Source: Lacticaseibacillus mingshuiensis (lineage in GTDB: Bacteria > Bacillota > Bacilli > Lactobacillales > Lactobacillaceae). Taken from it: DNA of 64,000 nt. The position numbers and the translations under genes were made by a program. Location: assembly GCF_016861785.1 (NCBI RefSeq), contig NZ_BOLS01000008.1, positions 62,001 to 126,000 of the forward strand. Reading direction: 5' to 3'. The notes under the pieces were generated by a model, which was given only the letters and a program-made list of their open reading frames with translations, was not told the DNA's origin and made no database searches. Positions 44,127 to 53,165 of the stretch are shown here, piece after piece (within the stretch, counting starts at the first letter, position 1; each line of letters starts with the position of its first letter).

Positions 44127-44825
44127 TCAATCGAACACGCTAAGGGTACTGCTGGTGGCCTTGGCCGTCTTAGTCAGCTCACCTTGGACCACGATGCGGT
44201 GCGTCTCCCCTTCAGTCGGTGAGGCACACGTGATCAGCGTGAGCAGCTTTTTCCCAGGCACGTCTTCGATCCACTGGACCTGCGTCTCATACACCACTGT
44301 CTTGGTCGTTACGCGGTACGTGTAGACCTTGGACATGTCCGTGATATACATATTGTCGCCTTTTTCAACGCCTTTCAGCGGGGAAAATAGGACGCCACTG
44401 GCCGTCATGTAGTGGCCCGCCAACGCATAATTGCCGTCGCCCATTTTCTGGCCGGCGTTCATCGTGCCTGCCCCTTGTGACAAATTTTCGTTGGCCAGCC
44501 CGAGCAAGATCGGCAACCGCATCTTCACAGAAGGGATGGCGATCTTGCCGATGCCGTTCACCTTGCTGGTTGTCGCCTTGCCGACGGTGGCGACGTCGAG
44601 GGCCTTGACCGACTTGAAGTCGAAGTTGCCCTCTTTTTTTTCATTCTTCTTGACCGTTTCCTTCGAAATGGTCTTCATCGTCGATTGGCCCATCCAGTTG
44701 ACGACAAATAATTTGATCTGCTCGTTGAACACAAGCGCTAGGCCGACGACCAGCCCCAGCACAAGCAGTGTGCGCCACAGCCAAGTCTTGCCGCGTGTGT
44801 GTTTTTTATTCTTTCGATCCGCCAT
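44127..44825 (-). CDS. srtA: Class A sortase
   Basis: Transpeptidase that anchors LPxTG proteins to peptidoglycan. The 232-residue protein has a membrane anchor (about residues 15-33) and the catalytic triad His-138 in LAGHYM, Cys-200 in TLITCAS and Arg-210 in HRIVV. An extracellular stretch of about 60 residues precedes the barrel. A GTG nine bases upstream is the alternative start. The promoter gives a very short leader. No LPxTG substrate gene is adjacent, as expected for the housekeeping enzyme. Confidence 0.9.
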   Translation of the reverse strand: MADRKNKKHTRGKTWLWRTLLVLGLVVGLALVFNEQIKLFVVNWMGQSTMKTISKETVKKNEKKEGNFDFKSVKALDVATVGKATTSKVNGIGKIAIPSVKMRLPILLGLANENLSQGAGTMNAGQKMGDGNYALAGHYMTASGVLFSPLKGVEKGDNMYITDMSKVYTYRVTTKTVVYETQVQWIEDVPGKKLLTLITCASPTEGETHRIVVQGELTKTAKATSSTLSVFD

Positions 44826-44851
44826 CCGGGCCACCGTCCTCTCGTAAATGT

Positions 44852-44880
44852 ATTGTACACGTGCGGCCGCCTTTGAACAA
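44852..44880 (-). promoter_or_regulatory. Promoter of srtA
   Basis: Minus-strand TTGTTC (44880-44875), 17 bases, TACAAT (44857-44852). Confidence 0.6.
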
Positions 44881-45005
44881 CTTTGTGGGCCATGTTCGGA
44901 CGCGGAATTTGCGTGCCCCTTGTTGTCTATAAACTAGCATAATTGCTTACTAAATACAAGCGTCTGGCATTTTTGCTTTTGAAACGGTTACATTGCGCCG
45001 CCGCC

Positions 45006-45059
45006 TTGTACGTCAAACTAGAATGATTATAATTAAAGATGATGTTAGGGCGACCTAAC
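45006..45059 (+). promoter_or_regulatory. Promoter and palindromic operator of the MFS exporter
   Basis: TTGTAC (45006-45011), 16 bases, TATAAT (45028-45033), then GTTAGG-GCGA-CCTAAC (45044-45059), a perfect six-base inverted repeat around the expected transcription start. This is the usual layout of a repressor site for drug-efflux genes. The repressor gene is not adjacent. Confidence 0.65.
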
Positions 45060-45080
45060 GACTAAGAGGAGTTGAATAGT

Positions 45081-46454
45081 TTGACCGAAACAAATGCACC
45101 ATCATCGCAACGCGCCTTTATCGCGACCTTACTGACGGGTACCTTTTCGATGTCGATCTCACAATCATCGCTGAGCACCGCCTATCCCACTTTCATGAAA
45201 ACATTTGGGCTCGGCGCGGACACGATCGCCTGGCTGACGACCGGTTTCATGCTAGTCATGAGCCTGATGATCCCCGTCTCGCCATGGCTACTCAACAATG
45301 TGCCGTTCAAGCGGTTGTTTCAGAGCGTTGTCGCCATTTTCGGCCTCGGCACCGCGCTTTGTATCTGGGCGCCTAGTTTTTCCGTCCTATTGGTTGGCCG
45401 GCTGCTGGAGGCGCTGGCGGTCGGGATTCTTTTTCCCAGCTATCAGACGGTGATGTTGACGATCACGCCGCAGGAAAAACGCGGAGCCGTCATGGGCACG
45501 GCTGGGCTGGTCATGGGATCGGCCCTGGCAGTCGGACCGATCATCTCCGGTGTTCTGCTCCACTGGTTTGCGTGGCAGGCGCTTTTTGTCGTCTTCCTCC
45601 TCGTCGCGCTCGGCGTCTTTCTCGCCTCGACCGTGACCATTACCGATGTCATGCCGCTGCACGTGTCGCAACTGGATTGGCTGTCCGTCGTGCTTGCCGC
45701 CAGTTTTCCGGCCTTGCTCTATGTCCTGACTGTGACCACAAGCCGCGGGTTCTCCTGGCCACTTGCAATATTGCTTGTGGCGGCCGTGCTCGCAGGCATC
45801 TGGTTCATTGTGCGTCAGTGGCGCGCCACTCAGCCACTGCTTCAGCTCCGCGTTTTTGCCACGCCGATGTTTACAAAGTCAGTCCTGATGACCGGCATCT
45901 CTTATATCGGCTTGATCGTCACAACCATTGTGATGCCGCTGTATTTTCAGAAGGTCCTGCACGAAAACACGCTGATTTCCGGCCTGTCGTTGGTGCCGGC
46001 CGCCGTCCTGCTCAGTCTGCTCAATCCGCGGGCGGGCAAAATGCTTGACCGGCTGGGGCCGCGGCTCGTCGTGACCACCGGCATGGGCTTGATCACTGTT
46101 GGATTTGCGCTGATGGCCTTGCTTGCCGGGCGCATGACTCTGCCAATGGCGATCATCGGCGCGATGATCGCCGAAGCCGGCAACGCGTTTGTCATGATGC
46201 CATCTGTCACCGCCGGGGCAAACGCATTGCCCAAGGACTTGATCTCAGATGGCACCGCCGTCACTACCACCGTGCGTCAGCTCCTTGGCTCGACAGGCGT
46301 GGCCGTGGCGACCCTGATTCTCCAACAGGTCCAAGCCCTGTCCGGCAGTTTGATCACTGGATTTCATTTCACCTTCTTGGTTTTTGCCATCGTCGGTGCG
46401 GCGGGCCTAATGCTTGGCATGACGATGCCGGGCAAACAGGTCAAGGCACGATAA
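45081..46454 (+). CDS. MFS multidrug exporter, DHA2-like
   Basis: A 457-residue proton-driven exporter with at least twelve hydrophobic segments. Motif C-like GLVMGSALAVGPIISGVLL follows segment 5, typical of antiporters, and the N-terminal ISQSSLSTAYPTFMKTF is typical of the EmrB/QacA branch. The start is the TTG at 45081, eight bases after AGAGGAG; no ATG fits. It is monocistronic with its own operator, so it is probably induced by a compound that it exports. Confidence 0.83.
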   Translation: MTETNAPSSQRAFIATLLTGTFSMSISQSSLSTAYPTFMKTFGLGADTIAWLTTGFMLVMSLMIPVSPWLLNNVPFKRLFQSVVAIFGLGTALCIWAPSFSVLLVGRLLEALAVGILFPSYQTVMLTITPQEKRGAVMGTAGLVMGSALAVGPIISGVLLHWFAWQALFVVFLLVALGVFLASTVTITDVMPLHVSQLDWLSVVLAASFPALLYVLTVTTSRGFSWPLAILLVAAVLAGIWFIVRQWRATQPLLQLRVFATPMFTKSVLMTGISYIGLIVTTIVMPLYFQKVLHENTLISGLSLVPAAVLLSLLNPRAGKMLDRLGPRLVVTTGMGLITVGFALMALLAGRMTLPMAIIGAMIAEAGNAFVMMPSVTAGANALPKDLISDGTAVTTTVRQLLGSTGVAVATLILQQVQALSGSLITGFHFTFLVFAIVGAAGLMLGMTMPGKQVKAR

Positions 46455-46458
46455 GGAA

Positions 46459-46513
46459 AAAGCGTCAGCGTCGGCCTGCCACATTCGCGTGTGACACCCG
46501 ACGCTGATGCTTA
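46459..46513. terminator. Bidirectional terminator overlapping the sfsA stop
   Basis: AAGCGTCAGCGTCGG and CCGACGCTGATGCTT pair, with T-runs outside. Confidence 0.75.
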
Positions 46514-47233
46514 TTTTTCAACTTCAGTAAACTGACGTGCCAGATCGAACTTGATGCGATGATCCAACTCGATCAAGCCGGGCCCCGTTTGGCAACCGAT
46601 CGCCAGCACCTTGACTCCGGCCGCCTGTGCCTGGGCGACGGCGGTGGTCAACTCTGGAAACCGCTGATCATAGATCGTGCAGGTGGCGATGCCTGGCAGT
46701 TGGACCACCAGCACCAAATAGCTTGCGATGCCTTGCTGAACCGCGTCGGTCAACGTGTGCACATGCTTGAGCCCGCGTTCAGTCGGCGCATCCGGAAAGG
46801 CGGCGTGCTTCCCATTGGCCAATGTGACGCCTTTCACTTCCGCCAGCCAGGACCGGCCACGGGCATCTCTGCCCGCAAAATCGATCCGCGAATCGCCAAA
46901 GACCGTTTCCGGGTGAACCTCATAAGGCAAGACCATCCCCGGCAATTTCAGGGTGCCTGTCATCAGCCCCGCCCGCACAACGCGATTTGGCGCCAGGCTA
47001 TCGATATTGATCCAGCGGCCGTCACGGCGCACCGCAAGCACATCCCAATGCGTCTTGCGCTCGGGGTTGGCCGCAGGGGCCACGCTGATCGGCGCGCCGG
47101 GCCGCAAAAGCTCTTTGTTGCGGCCAGTATTGCTAATATGAGTGGCCACGATCTGATGATTGAGTGCGACCATCACCGTAAACCGGCTCACACGCTCAAT
47201 GACATGACCCACTTGAACATTTTGATAGCGCAT
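46511..47233 (-). CDS. sfsA: SfsA family protein
   Basis: A 240-residue SfsA homologue (sugar fermentation stimulation protein), thought to be a nucleic-acid-binding or nuclease-like protein of unclear role. The conserved segments IDFAGRDARGRSWLAEVKGVTL and FPDAPTERGLKHV are present; the Asp and Glu-x-Lys in the first resemble a restriction-endonuclease-fold active site. GGGAGG precedes the ATG at 47233. Confidence 0.85.
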   Translation of the reverse strand: MRYQNVQVGHVIERVSRFTVMVALNHQIVATHISNTGRNKELLRPGAPISVAPAANPERKTHWDVLAVRRDGRWINIDSLAPNRVVRAGLMTGTLKLPGMVLPYEVHPETVFGDSRIDFAGRDARGRSWLAEVKGVTLANGKHAAFPDAPTERGLKHVHTLTDAVQQGIASYLVLVVQLPGIATCTIYDQRFPELTTAVAQAQAAGVKVLAIGCQTGPGLIELDHRIKFDLARQFTEVEK

Positions 47234-47357
47234 CACGCACCTCCCGCCTCACTATACCATGGATAATTTCCCGGGCAATAACCCGCGCAAAGGAACTCGT
47301 CTTTCATTGCCGCCAGCCGCCGCGTAAAATAATGGTCGAAAGCGAGGGGAAACAACC

Positions 47358-47978
47358 ATGTCGATCGGACCACAGCTCAGAAATGCGCGCACGACCCAGC
47401 AACTCACTCAGCAACAAGTCGCCGACTCATTAAACGTCACCCGCCAAACGATCTCCAGTTGGGAGACCGGGCACAGCTATCCGGATGCAGGGAGTTTGAT
47501 CGACCTGAGTCGACTGTATCAGCTCTCATTGGACACCCTGCTCAATGAGGATGCAGACCTAGTCACAGATATTCACCGGCAATCGGCCGTCTTGCACCGC
47601 ATCAAAACGGTGTCGCAGTTGAGCCTGGTCGTCGATCTGACCTTTCTCGCCTTAATACTTGGTGACTTGTTGCATTGGCCAGGCATGGCGATGGGCGAAA
47701 TTGCCTCATGGCTCATCACTGCATTGATTCTGATCAACTTAGCCATCATGTTCAACATCAGCCACAGCGAACGCCTGATGCGCCGTCTCCCGGATCCCCC
47801 GCGGATCATTCGCCAGACATTTATCATCGCGTTTCTGGGCGGCGTCGGGTATGCCGGCCTTTTTCTCCTCATCGGCGGGCCTTGGTGGCTCTGGACCATC
47901 GTCGGGTGCGTGCTACTCGCACTGTTGGTGACGCGGCTCCTGCATGGTATTCAACAAGCCAATGGCCAAAAAAGCTGA
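47358..47978 (+). CDS. XRE-family HTH protein with membrane segments
   Basis: A 206-residue protein. The Cro/C1-type HTH spans residues 5-60 (LTQQQVADSLNVTRQTISSW), and three to four hydrophobic segments follow from about residue 85 (LVVDLTFLALIL and onward). Membrane-bound XRE regulators of this type are common in lactobacilli and may sense envelope state. The target is unknown. GAGGGG lies before the ATG. Confidence 0.78.
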   Translation: MSIGPQLRNARTTQQLTQQQVADSLNVTRQTISSWETGHSYPDAGSLIDLSRLYQLSLDTLLNEDADLVTDIHRQSAVLHRIKTVSQLSLVVDLTFLALILGDLLHWPGMAMGEIASWLITALILINLAIMFNISHSERLMRRLPDPPRIIRQTFIIAFLGGVGYAGLFLLIGGPWWLWTIVGCVLLALLVTRLLHGIQQANGQKS

Positions 47979-48006
47979 GCGGAAATTTTCCGCCCAGCTT
48001 TTTTTG
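47968..48006. terminator. Bidirectional terminator
   Basis: AAAGCTG-GCGGAAA and TTTCCGC-CAGCTTT pair, with T-runs on both sides. Confidence 0.75.
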
Positions 48007-48017
48007 TTACCGCAAGA

Positions 48018-48878
48018 TCACCAGGTCGTGGTGTCCGGATTCGTGGCTAGCCCCGCGACGCCGCGCAGGCCATCCAGGGTCTTCATATCTTCGGCCGAAA
48101 TACTGAAGTCAAACAGTTCCGTATTTTGCCGAATACGGTCTTCATGAACCGACTTGGCCAGTGGCAAGAACCCGTGCTGCAGAGACCAGCGCAACAGGAC
48201 CTGGGCCACGGACTTGCCATAATGACCCGCCACTGTCGCCAGCCGCGCATCGCTAAGCAACTTGCCGGTGCCAAGCGGGCTGTAGGCTTCGTTCAAGATC
48301 TTGTTCTTGTCGTTCATCGCCGTCACTTCAGGCTGCAGATCAGACGGGTTCAGGAAGATCTGGTTGACCGCCGGCATCACAGAACCGGTCGCAGTGATCA
48401 CATCCAGGTGAGCCTGGCGGAAATTGGAAATGCCGATCGCCCGGGCCTTGCCTGCCTTGTAAATGGCTTCCATCCCGCGCCAGGTGTCCGCGAGGCTGTC
48501 CGGATAGCTGTCACGTGCGCTCACTGGATTTGGCCAGTGAATCAGATACAGGTCCACATAGTCGAGGCCCAGCTTAGTCAATGACGTATCGATGGCTTGT
48601 TGGCTCAGGTCAAAACTGTGCGCGTTGTTATTCAGCTTGGTGGTCACAAACAGCTCGTCGCGCTTGATGCCCGATGCATGGATGCCTGCGCCGACCGTCT
48701 CCTCGTTGCCGTACATCGCCGCGGTGTCGATGTGGCGATAGCCCGCCGCGATCGCCGCTTCAACGCTCTTTTGCGCGACATCACCATCTGGCGTTTGCCA
48801 CGTGCCGAACCCGACGACCGGAATCTCGACCCCGTTGTTCAGGGTAAACGTGTCTGTCATACCATTCAATTCAGTCAT
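48018..48878 (-). CDS. Aldo/keto reductase
   Basis: A 286-residue NADPH-dependent reductase of the AKR5-like 2,5-diketo-gluconate reductase group. The tetrad is Asp in YRHIDTAAMYGNE, the Tyr of that motif, Lys in LFVTTKLNN and His in YLIHWPNP. The ATG at 48878 follows AAAGGAG. Single gene; general detoxification of carbonyls is likely. Confidence 0.88.
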   Translation of the reverse strand: MTELNGMTDTFTLNNGVEIPVVGFGTWQTPDGDVAQKSVEAAIAAGYRHIDTAAMYGNEETVGAGIHASGIKRDELFVTTKLNNNAHSFDLSQQAIDTSLTKLGLDYVDLYLIHWPNPVSARDSYPDSLADTWRGMEAIYKAGKARAIGISNFRQAHLDVITATGSVMPAVNQIFLNPSDLQPEVTAMNDKNKILNEAYSPLGTGKLLSDARLATVAGHYGKSVAQVLLRWSLQHGFLPLAKSVHEDRIRQNTELFDFSISAEDMKTLDGLRGVAGLATNPDTTTW

Positions 48879-49027
48879 ATGCTGTCTCCTTTGATGTGAT
48901 AACGGCTCATTGCTTGTCTTAAGTAAGTATAGCAATATCAACCGCTTGATGCGAAGCAAACCGGCTGGTAGTTTTGACCTAAATCGACGCCGCCTTCGTC
49001 CTGACTCGATCAATCAGGGACCAGTGC

Positions 49028-49057
49028 ACTAAAAAAGCCGCCGCAGCGACTTTTTTT
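49028..49057 (-). terminator. Terminator of the universal stress protein gene
   Basis: AAGTCGC and GCGGCTT arms around a small loop, with a T-run on the minus strand (49031-49055). Confidence 0.55.
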
Positions 49058-49061
49058 CATA

Positions 49062-49529
49062 TTAGCGCACAATGATGACTGAGGCGTTCGCCTCGCGTGC
49101 GATCTCGCTTGCGACATGACCAATATGCGAGTGGCCACGGGCCGTGTGCGAGCCGACGATGATCAGATCCGGATTGAAACTTGGCGCGATGTCTTCCAAG
49201 ATCACGCGGGCCGGTTTGCCCTCGCCGATCAGTGGTTGCACATCTTGGACGCCAAACGCCTGCGCTTTTTCAACATAGGTGTTCAGATGGGCCACGATCT
49301 CGCTGCGCCGATCACTCAGCATGTCCGGTGACAGCGATTGATAAATGTTCAGATCGCCGGTCTCAAGGACTGAGACGATGCCCAGTGGAACTTCATAGAC
49401 TTTTGCGACGGTACATGCATAATTGAAAGCCTTGTGGGACGAATCATCGTCGTCATCGTCAACTGCAAGGAGCAGCCGGGAATAATGCATCGACTCGACG
49501 ACAAAATCTTCTTCTGTTTCTTCTGCCAT
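49062..49529 (-). CDS. Universal stress protein, UspA family
   Basis: A 155-residue Usp domain. The nucleotide-binding signature is LIIVGSHTARGHSHIGHVASEIARE (about residues 122-146). An N-terminal acidic loop, LAVDDDDDDSSHKAF, is unusual in its run of six Asp. It is the next gene after the D-aspartate ligase in the same direction, 47 bases on, so it could be co-transcribed. Confidence 0.85.
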   Translation of the reverse strand: MAEETEEDFVVESMHYSRLLLAVDDDDDDSSHKAFNYACTVAKVYEVPLGIVSVLETGDLNIYQSLSPDMLSDRRSEIVAHLNTYVEKAQAFGVQDVQPLIGEGKPARVILEDIAPSFNPDLIIVGSHTARGHSHIGHVASEIAREANASVIIVR

Positions 49530-49576
49530 GCGATGATCCTTCTTTCTGTTGAGGCATTTCCAACGCCTTTAGTTTA

Positions 49577-50836
49577 CTACGCCTTGGCACTATTTTCCGC
49601 AAAATACTGCTTATACCGCACCGCATAGTTGTGCCACATGTAGCGCAGCAGCAACCAGCGCTTCGGCGACATATCATGCTTGTAAAAGACAGTCGTGCCG
49701 GACTGGCCTTTTGCAAGCAGCGCCAGCGCCTCGTCCTTGGCAGGATTTTCAGCGGCATACTTTTTGAAAACAGATTTGCCAACGCCCAGCCAAAGTTGGC
49801 GCTTGGCCGCATCCTCATTGGCGAAAACAGTCGGCTGATCGGCCAGGGTGCCAGCGATATAATCCTGCACCGGCCACGCCGCCAGATTGTAGCCATTCAG
49901 CGTCACGTAAAACGAGCTGCGGCCCTGGCGGATATTGATCTCAAACAACTTGAAGGTCTTATCGCGGCGATCATATTTCAGGTCGAAGTTGGCAAACCCA
50001 GTGAATTGAATGGCCTCAAGGAACGTTTTCAGCTGGTCGTAAAGCGCCTGATCAAATTCCGGCAAGATCGCGACGTAATTGCCAATCGCATACGGCGTCG
50101 GATCCTGCAGCAGTGGATGGCCCAGGCACATCATTTTCACATGATGGTACTGGTCGACATAGGCGTTGACGACACGGTCATTACTGTCATCGCCCGGAAT
50201 GAAGTCCTGCAAGATCAGGTCCGAGGTATACCCATTGTCGTAGATCTTGCCGATGATCGTGTTCAGCTCCACCTGTGAGTGAATCGTGAACGCCTTTTTA
50301 CGTCCCTCAAAGTGGATATTCAGCCATTCGACCGAGTTCGCCGGCTTGAGGGCCAGCGGAAAGGCAAACGGCGCAGTGACAGGCACCTTGCTGTCGTACA
50401 TCGCCTGCGTCACGATCATCGTGTCCGGGTAAGGCAAATGATATTGATCGCAGACTATATAAAAGTTCTCTTTATTATTCAATTGCCGAAGCAAGTCATA
50501 ATCCACATACGGACAGATGAACGTCTTGCTCAGCTCGTCCTTATGCTTGGAGACCAGCTCCGCATAAGTGTCCCCGCAAGCAATCAGGAGCTTTGGCCCA
50601 GGCACGGCGGCATACTGATCCACCAACTTGCGCATCGCGTCAATAAAGAATGGATCCGCATCGAAATGCTCGATCAAATGCACATCGACGATCTTGGAAA
50701 AACGCGTGGGTGCTAGCTGTTCACGGGCATAAATGGCCACCGGCTTGCCGGTCAATTCATGAAAAGACCGCGCCATGCCATAAACATTCATATCACTGCC
50801 CAACAGGATCGGGGTAAAAGCGGGTAATTCAGTCAT
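49577..50836 (-). CDS. D-aspartate ligase, ATP-grasp family
   Basis: Activates D-Asp as the acyl phosphate and adds it to the Lys epsilon-amino group of UDP-MurNAc-pentapeptide, making the D-Asx cross-bridge known in Lacticaseibacillus casei and Enterococcus faecium. The 419-residue sequence follows the E. faecium enzyme closely from memory: FTPILLGSDMNVYGMARSF, APTRFSKIVDV, FPLALKPANSVEWL, DFIPGDDSNDRVVNAYVD, FEINIRQGRSSFYVTLNGYN and KRWLLLRYMWHNY. The ATG at 50836 follows AAGGAGAG. No aspartate racemase gene is adjacent. Confidence 0.85.
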   Translation of the reverse strand: MTELPAFTPILLGSDMNVYGMARSFHELTGKPVAIYAREQLAPTRFSKIVDVHLIEHFDADPFFIDAMRKLVDQYAAVPGPKLLIACGDTYAELVSKHKDELSKTFICPYVDYDLLRQLNNKENFYIVCDQYHLPYPDTMIVTQAMYDSKVPVTAPFAFPLALKPANSVEWLNIHFEGRKKAFTIHSQVELNTIIGKIYDNGYTSDLILQDFIPGDDSNDRVVNAYVDQYHHVKMMCLGHPLLQDPTPYAIGNYVAILPEFDQALYDQLKTFLEAIQFTGFANFDLKYDRRDKTFKLFEINIRQGRSSFYVTLNGYNLAAWPVQDYIAGTLADQPTVFANEDAAKRQLWLGVGKSVFKKYAAENPAKDEALALLAKGQSGTTVFYKHDMSPKRWLLLRYMWHNYAVRYKQYFAENSAKA

Positions 50837-50886
50837 TAATAAATCTCTCCTTAAGCAAAACAAAAGCCGTCAAAGCATTATAACAC

Positions 50887-51076
50887 AGGGTGCGAAGCCG
50901 AGCGCTTAGGGGTGGGCAGCTAGCTTGGCTCGGGTGCTTGAGGCGGGCTTCGCCTCGAGTACACGAGACAGCTAGATGTCCCACCCCTGCTCGGCTGAGC
51001 CCAACTACAGGGTGCGAAGGCCCGCGGGATGGCGGGGCAGCTAGCTTGGCTCATGCGATTGATGGCGCGCGTCGCG
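50887..51076 (+). repeat. Palindromic repeat family A, full copy plus 3'-truncated copy
   Basis: The full copy (50887-51007) has arms GGGGTGGG with CCCACCCC, CAGCTAG with CTAGATG, and inner stem CTTGAGGCG with CGCCTCGAG. Two bases later a second copy starts (51009, GGGTGCGAAGGCCCGCGGG) and is lost in its middle at about 51076. It lies just upstream of the D-aspartate ligase gene. Confidence 0.8.
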
Positions 51077-51217
51077 AAACTATCTACCAACTTGAGTCAT
51101 TCTGCATCCAAAATTCGTCCCGACGCAGGCAGTGCAGAAACACCCCATTTTCTCATGTTACAAATTCTTTACAGCGTCCACTCTAACACCCTGACGCCGG
51201 CGGTTCAATCTTTGCGC

Positions 51218-51256
51218 AAGAAAAAACCGGTGTCACGCGTTTGCGGGCCCGGTCAG
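51218..51256 (-). terminator. Terminator of the second MFS gene
   Basis: ACCGG and CCGGT arms with further pairing inside, followed by TTTTTTC on the minus strand. Confidence 0.5.
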
Positions 51257-52482
51257 TTTGCTTTTTTTGCCTCATCTTTTATTAATTCTGGCGCGCCAAA
51301 TCTAAGGAGCAATAAGTTCACCAGAAGCATCGCCGCCGTCGCGATAAATACCGCATTGTAATCCAACCAACCGGCAAGCAAGCCGCCGAAAAAGGCGCCG
51401 AACATACTGCCGAGGGCCTGGAAGCTCTGATTCCAGGAAAAGATCGTACTGGTGGCATCCACCGGCACATTTTTCGTCAACAAGGTCTGAATGGTGGGAA
51501 ACAGCCCGGCATCGGAGACCCCAACCAACAGGCGCAACACGCCTAGGCCGATCACGCTGCCGATGAACCCCTGCGGCAAATAGACAAGCACCGCGAACAG
51601 GTAACAGCCCATCAAAACGCGCCCTGACCCGCGGCGGTCCCCATAACGGCCAAGCCGCGGCGCCGCCAAGATGTTTGAGATCCCAGGCAAGGCCGCGATC
51701 ACACCTGCCACGACGGTGATCGCGCCTTGTCCATGCATCAGCTCTTGAATGTACAGGCTGATGATCGGATAGATGGAGGAATTCCCCATCTGCACCACCA
51801 TCGTCGAGATCAGCAGAATCACGATCAATTTCGGATCGGCCAAACGTCGCAACAACCCTGGCTGATTTTTCTGCGAGGCCGGATCGACTCGCACAAAGGA
51901 TTCCTGAACCAATAACCCGGACATCAGCGCGACCACCATCAATAGGCCCGTCGTGATGAAAAACGTCATCCGAATCGAAAAGGCCTGCGCCAGTATCCCC
52001 CCGATCACCGGGCCAAGCAGCGTGCCCGACACCGAGCCCGTGACCAAGGTACCCAGCGCCGCTCCGGAATGCTCACGCGGCGTCTGCGAGGCGACCAGTG
52101 CTTGGGCGTTGGGAATGTAGCCGTCGAAAATGCCTTCCACGATGCGTGCACCGAGTAGCGCCCAAACATTCGTGCACAGCGCCATCAGCAAGGTCGCAAA
52201 GCCGATGCCCAGACTCGCCCGCACCAACATCACTTTGCGCCCAGTGCGATCCGCCAGCCGGCCCCAAAGCGGCGACACGATCGCCGTCACCAGATACGCC
52301 ACCGCGTAGATAAGGCCGCTCCACAAGCTGAGTTGCGCCTTGGAAAAGTCGCCCATTTGGCTGACAAATAGCGATAAAAACGGCGATATCTCAGAAAATG
52401 CCATGCCGGCCACAAAGGTACAAAACCACAGCACCGATAAATTTCGCCGCCAAGGTCCTTTTTCCCGCATCGCATCATCCAC
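51253..52482 (-). CDS. MFS exporter, MdtG-like
   Basis: A 409-residue protein with twelve predicted hydrophobic segments. Motif A is GRLADRTGRKVMLVR (about residues 75-90) and motif C-like LGTLVTGSVSGTLLGPVIGGIL follows segment 5, both typical of drug-proton antiporters of the DHA1 group. The GTG at 52482 is favoured by GGAGG eight bases upstream; ATG at 52470 and TTG at 52497 are alternatives. The substrate is unknown. Confidence 0.8.
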   Translation of the reverse strand: MDDAMREKGPWRRNLSVLWFCTFVAGMAFSEISPFLSLFVSQMGDFSKAQLSLWSGLIYAVAYLVTAIVSPLWGRLADRTGRKVMLVRASLGIGFATLLMALCTNVWALLGARIVEGIFDGYIPNAQALVASQTPREHSGAALGTLVTGSVSGTLLGPVIGGILAQAFSIRMTFFITTGLLMVVALMSGLLVQESFVRVDPASQKNQPGLLRRLADPKLIVILLISTMVVQMGNSSIYPIISLYIQELMHGQGAITVVAGVIAALPGISNILAAPRLGRYGDRRGSGRVLMGCYLFAVLVYLPQGFIGSVIGLGVLRLLVGVSDAGLFPTIQTLLTKNVPVDATSTIFSWNQSFQALGSMFGAFFGGLLAGWLDYNAVFIATAAMLLVNLLLLRFGAPELIKDEAKKAN

Positions 52483-52563
52483 GCCGACCGCCTCCAAAAA
52501 AATAAACTAGTGGCAAGTATGACACAGCGCGCGACACATTTGAACGGCCAACTGTCCTGAGCG

Positions 52564-52598
52564 CATAAAAAATCGATGTCTCAAATGCGACATCGACT
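52564..52598 (-). terminator. Terminator of the cysS-mrnC-rlmB-rae1 operon
   Basis: TCGATGTC and GACATCGA form a perfect eight-base stem (52573-52596), followed by TTTTTT on the minus strand. Confidence 0.75.
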
Positions 52599-52610
52599 GA
52601 TATGACCAAC

Positions 52611-53165
52611 TTATTTTTTGTTGGGCCGCTGCCACTTGGGCTTAGGGCCTTCCAAACTCTTACGCATTTTTTCCAGCCGGTCGAGCTGTTCGCCGCGCCA
52701 AGGCGTGTTGCGCGGGGCCTCGCGCATGATGAACGGATCAGTGCCCTTCGTGAATTCGCGGTGCGAGCGCTGCACCTCCTGCAAAAATTCGCGGGAAGAG
52801 ATCCGCAACGCCCCGCGGGAAAAGACGGTCCACTGCTCGGCTTGATCGGATGTGACCACCGTCAGTTGCACCAGCGGCGTGTTCAGCTGATCCGCAAGCC
52901 GTTCGATGTAGCTATCGGCTGTTTCATCCTGAGGGGTGAAAACGACTTGCAAGTCCCATTTGTCATACCGCTGGCCGATGCCTGGCACATACATCGCATC
53001 GAAAACGACCAGCATCTCGGCATTTTCATGGCTCCGGTATTCAGCCAAAATATCCAGCAGGCGATCGCGCGCGGCATCAAAGTGACCGGTCGCCTTGAGT
53101 TTCGCCAACTCCGGCCAATTCCCGATCACATTATAGGCATCGACGATCGTCAGATGCCGGCGCAT
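52611..53165 (-). CDS. rae1: NYN-domain ribosome-dependent endoribonuclease (YacP)
   Basis: A 184-residue PIN-like NYN protein, the homologue of B. subtilis Rae1, which cleaves mRNA in the ribosomal A site. Acidic residues expected at the active site are seen in IVDAYNVIG, VVFDAM, DETADSYIE and VVTSDQAEQ. Its start overlaps the rlmB stop (TAATG). It is last in the operon, in the conserved cysS-mrnC-rlmB-yacP order. Confidence 0.88.
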   Translation of the reverse strand: MRRHLTIVDAYNVIGNWPELAKLKATGHFDAARDRLLDILAEYRSHENAEMLVVFDAMYVPGIGQRYDKWDLQVVFTPQDETADSYIERLADQLNTPLVQLTVVTSDQAEQWTVFSRGALRISSREFLQEVQRSHREFTKGTDPFIMREAPRNTPWRGEQLDRLEKMRKSLEGPKPKWQRPNKK

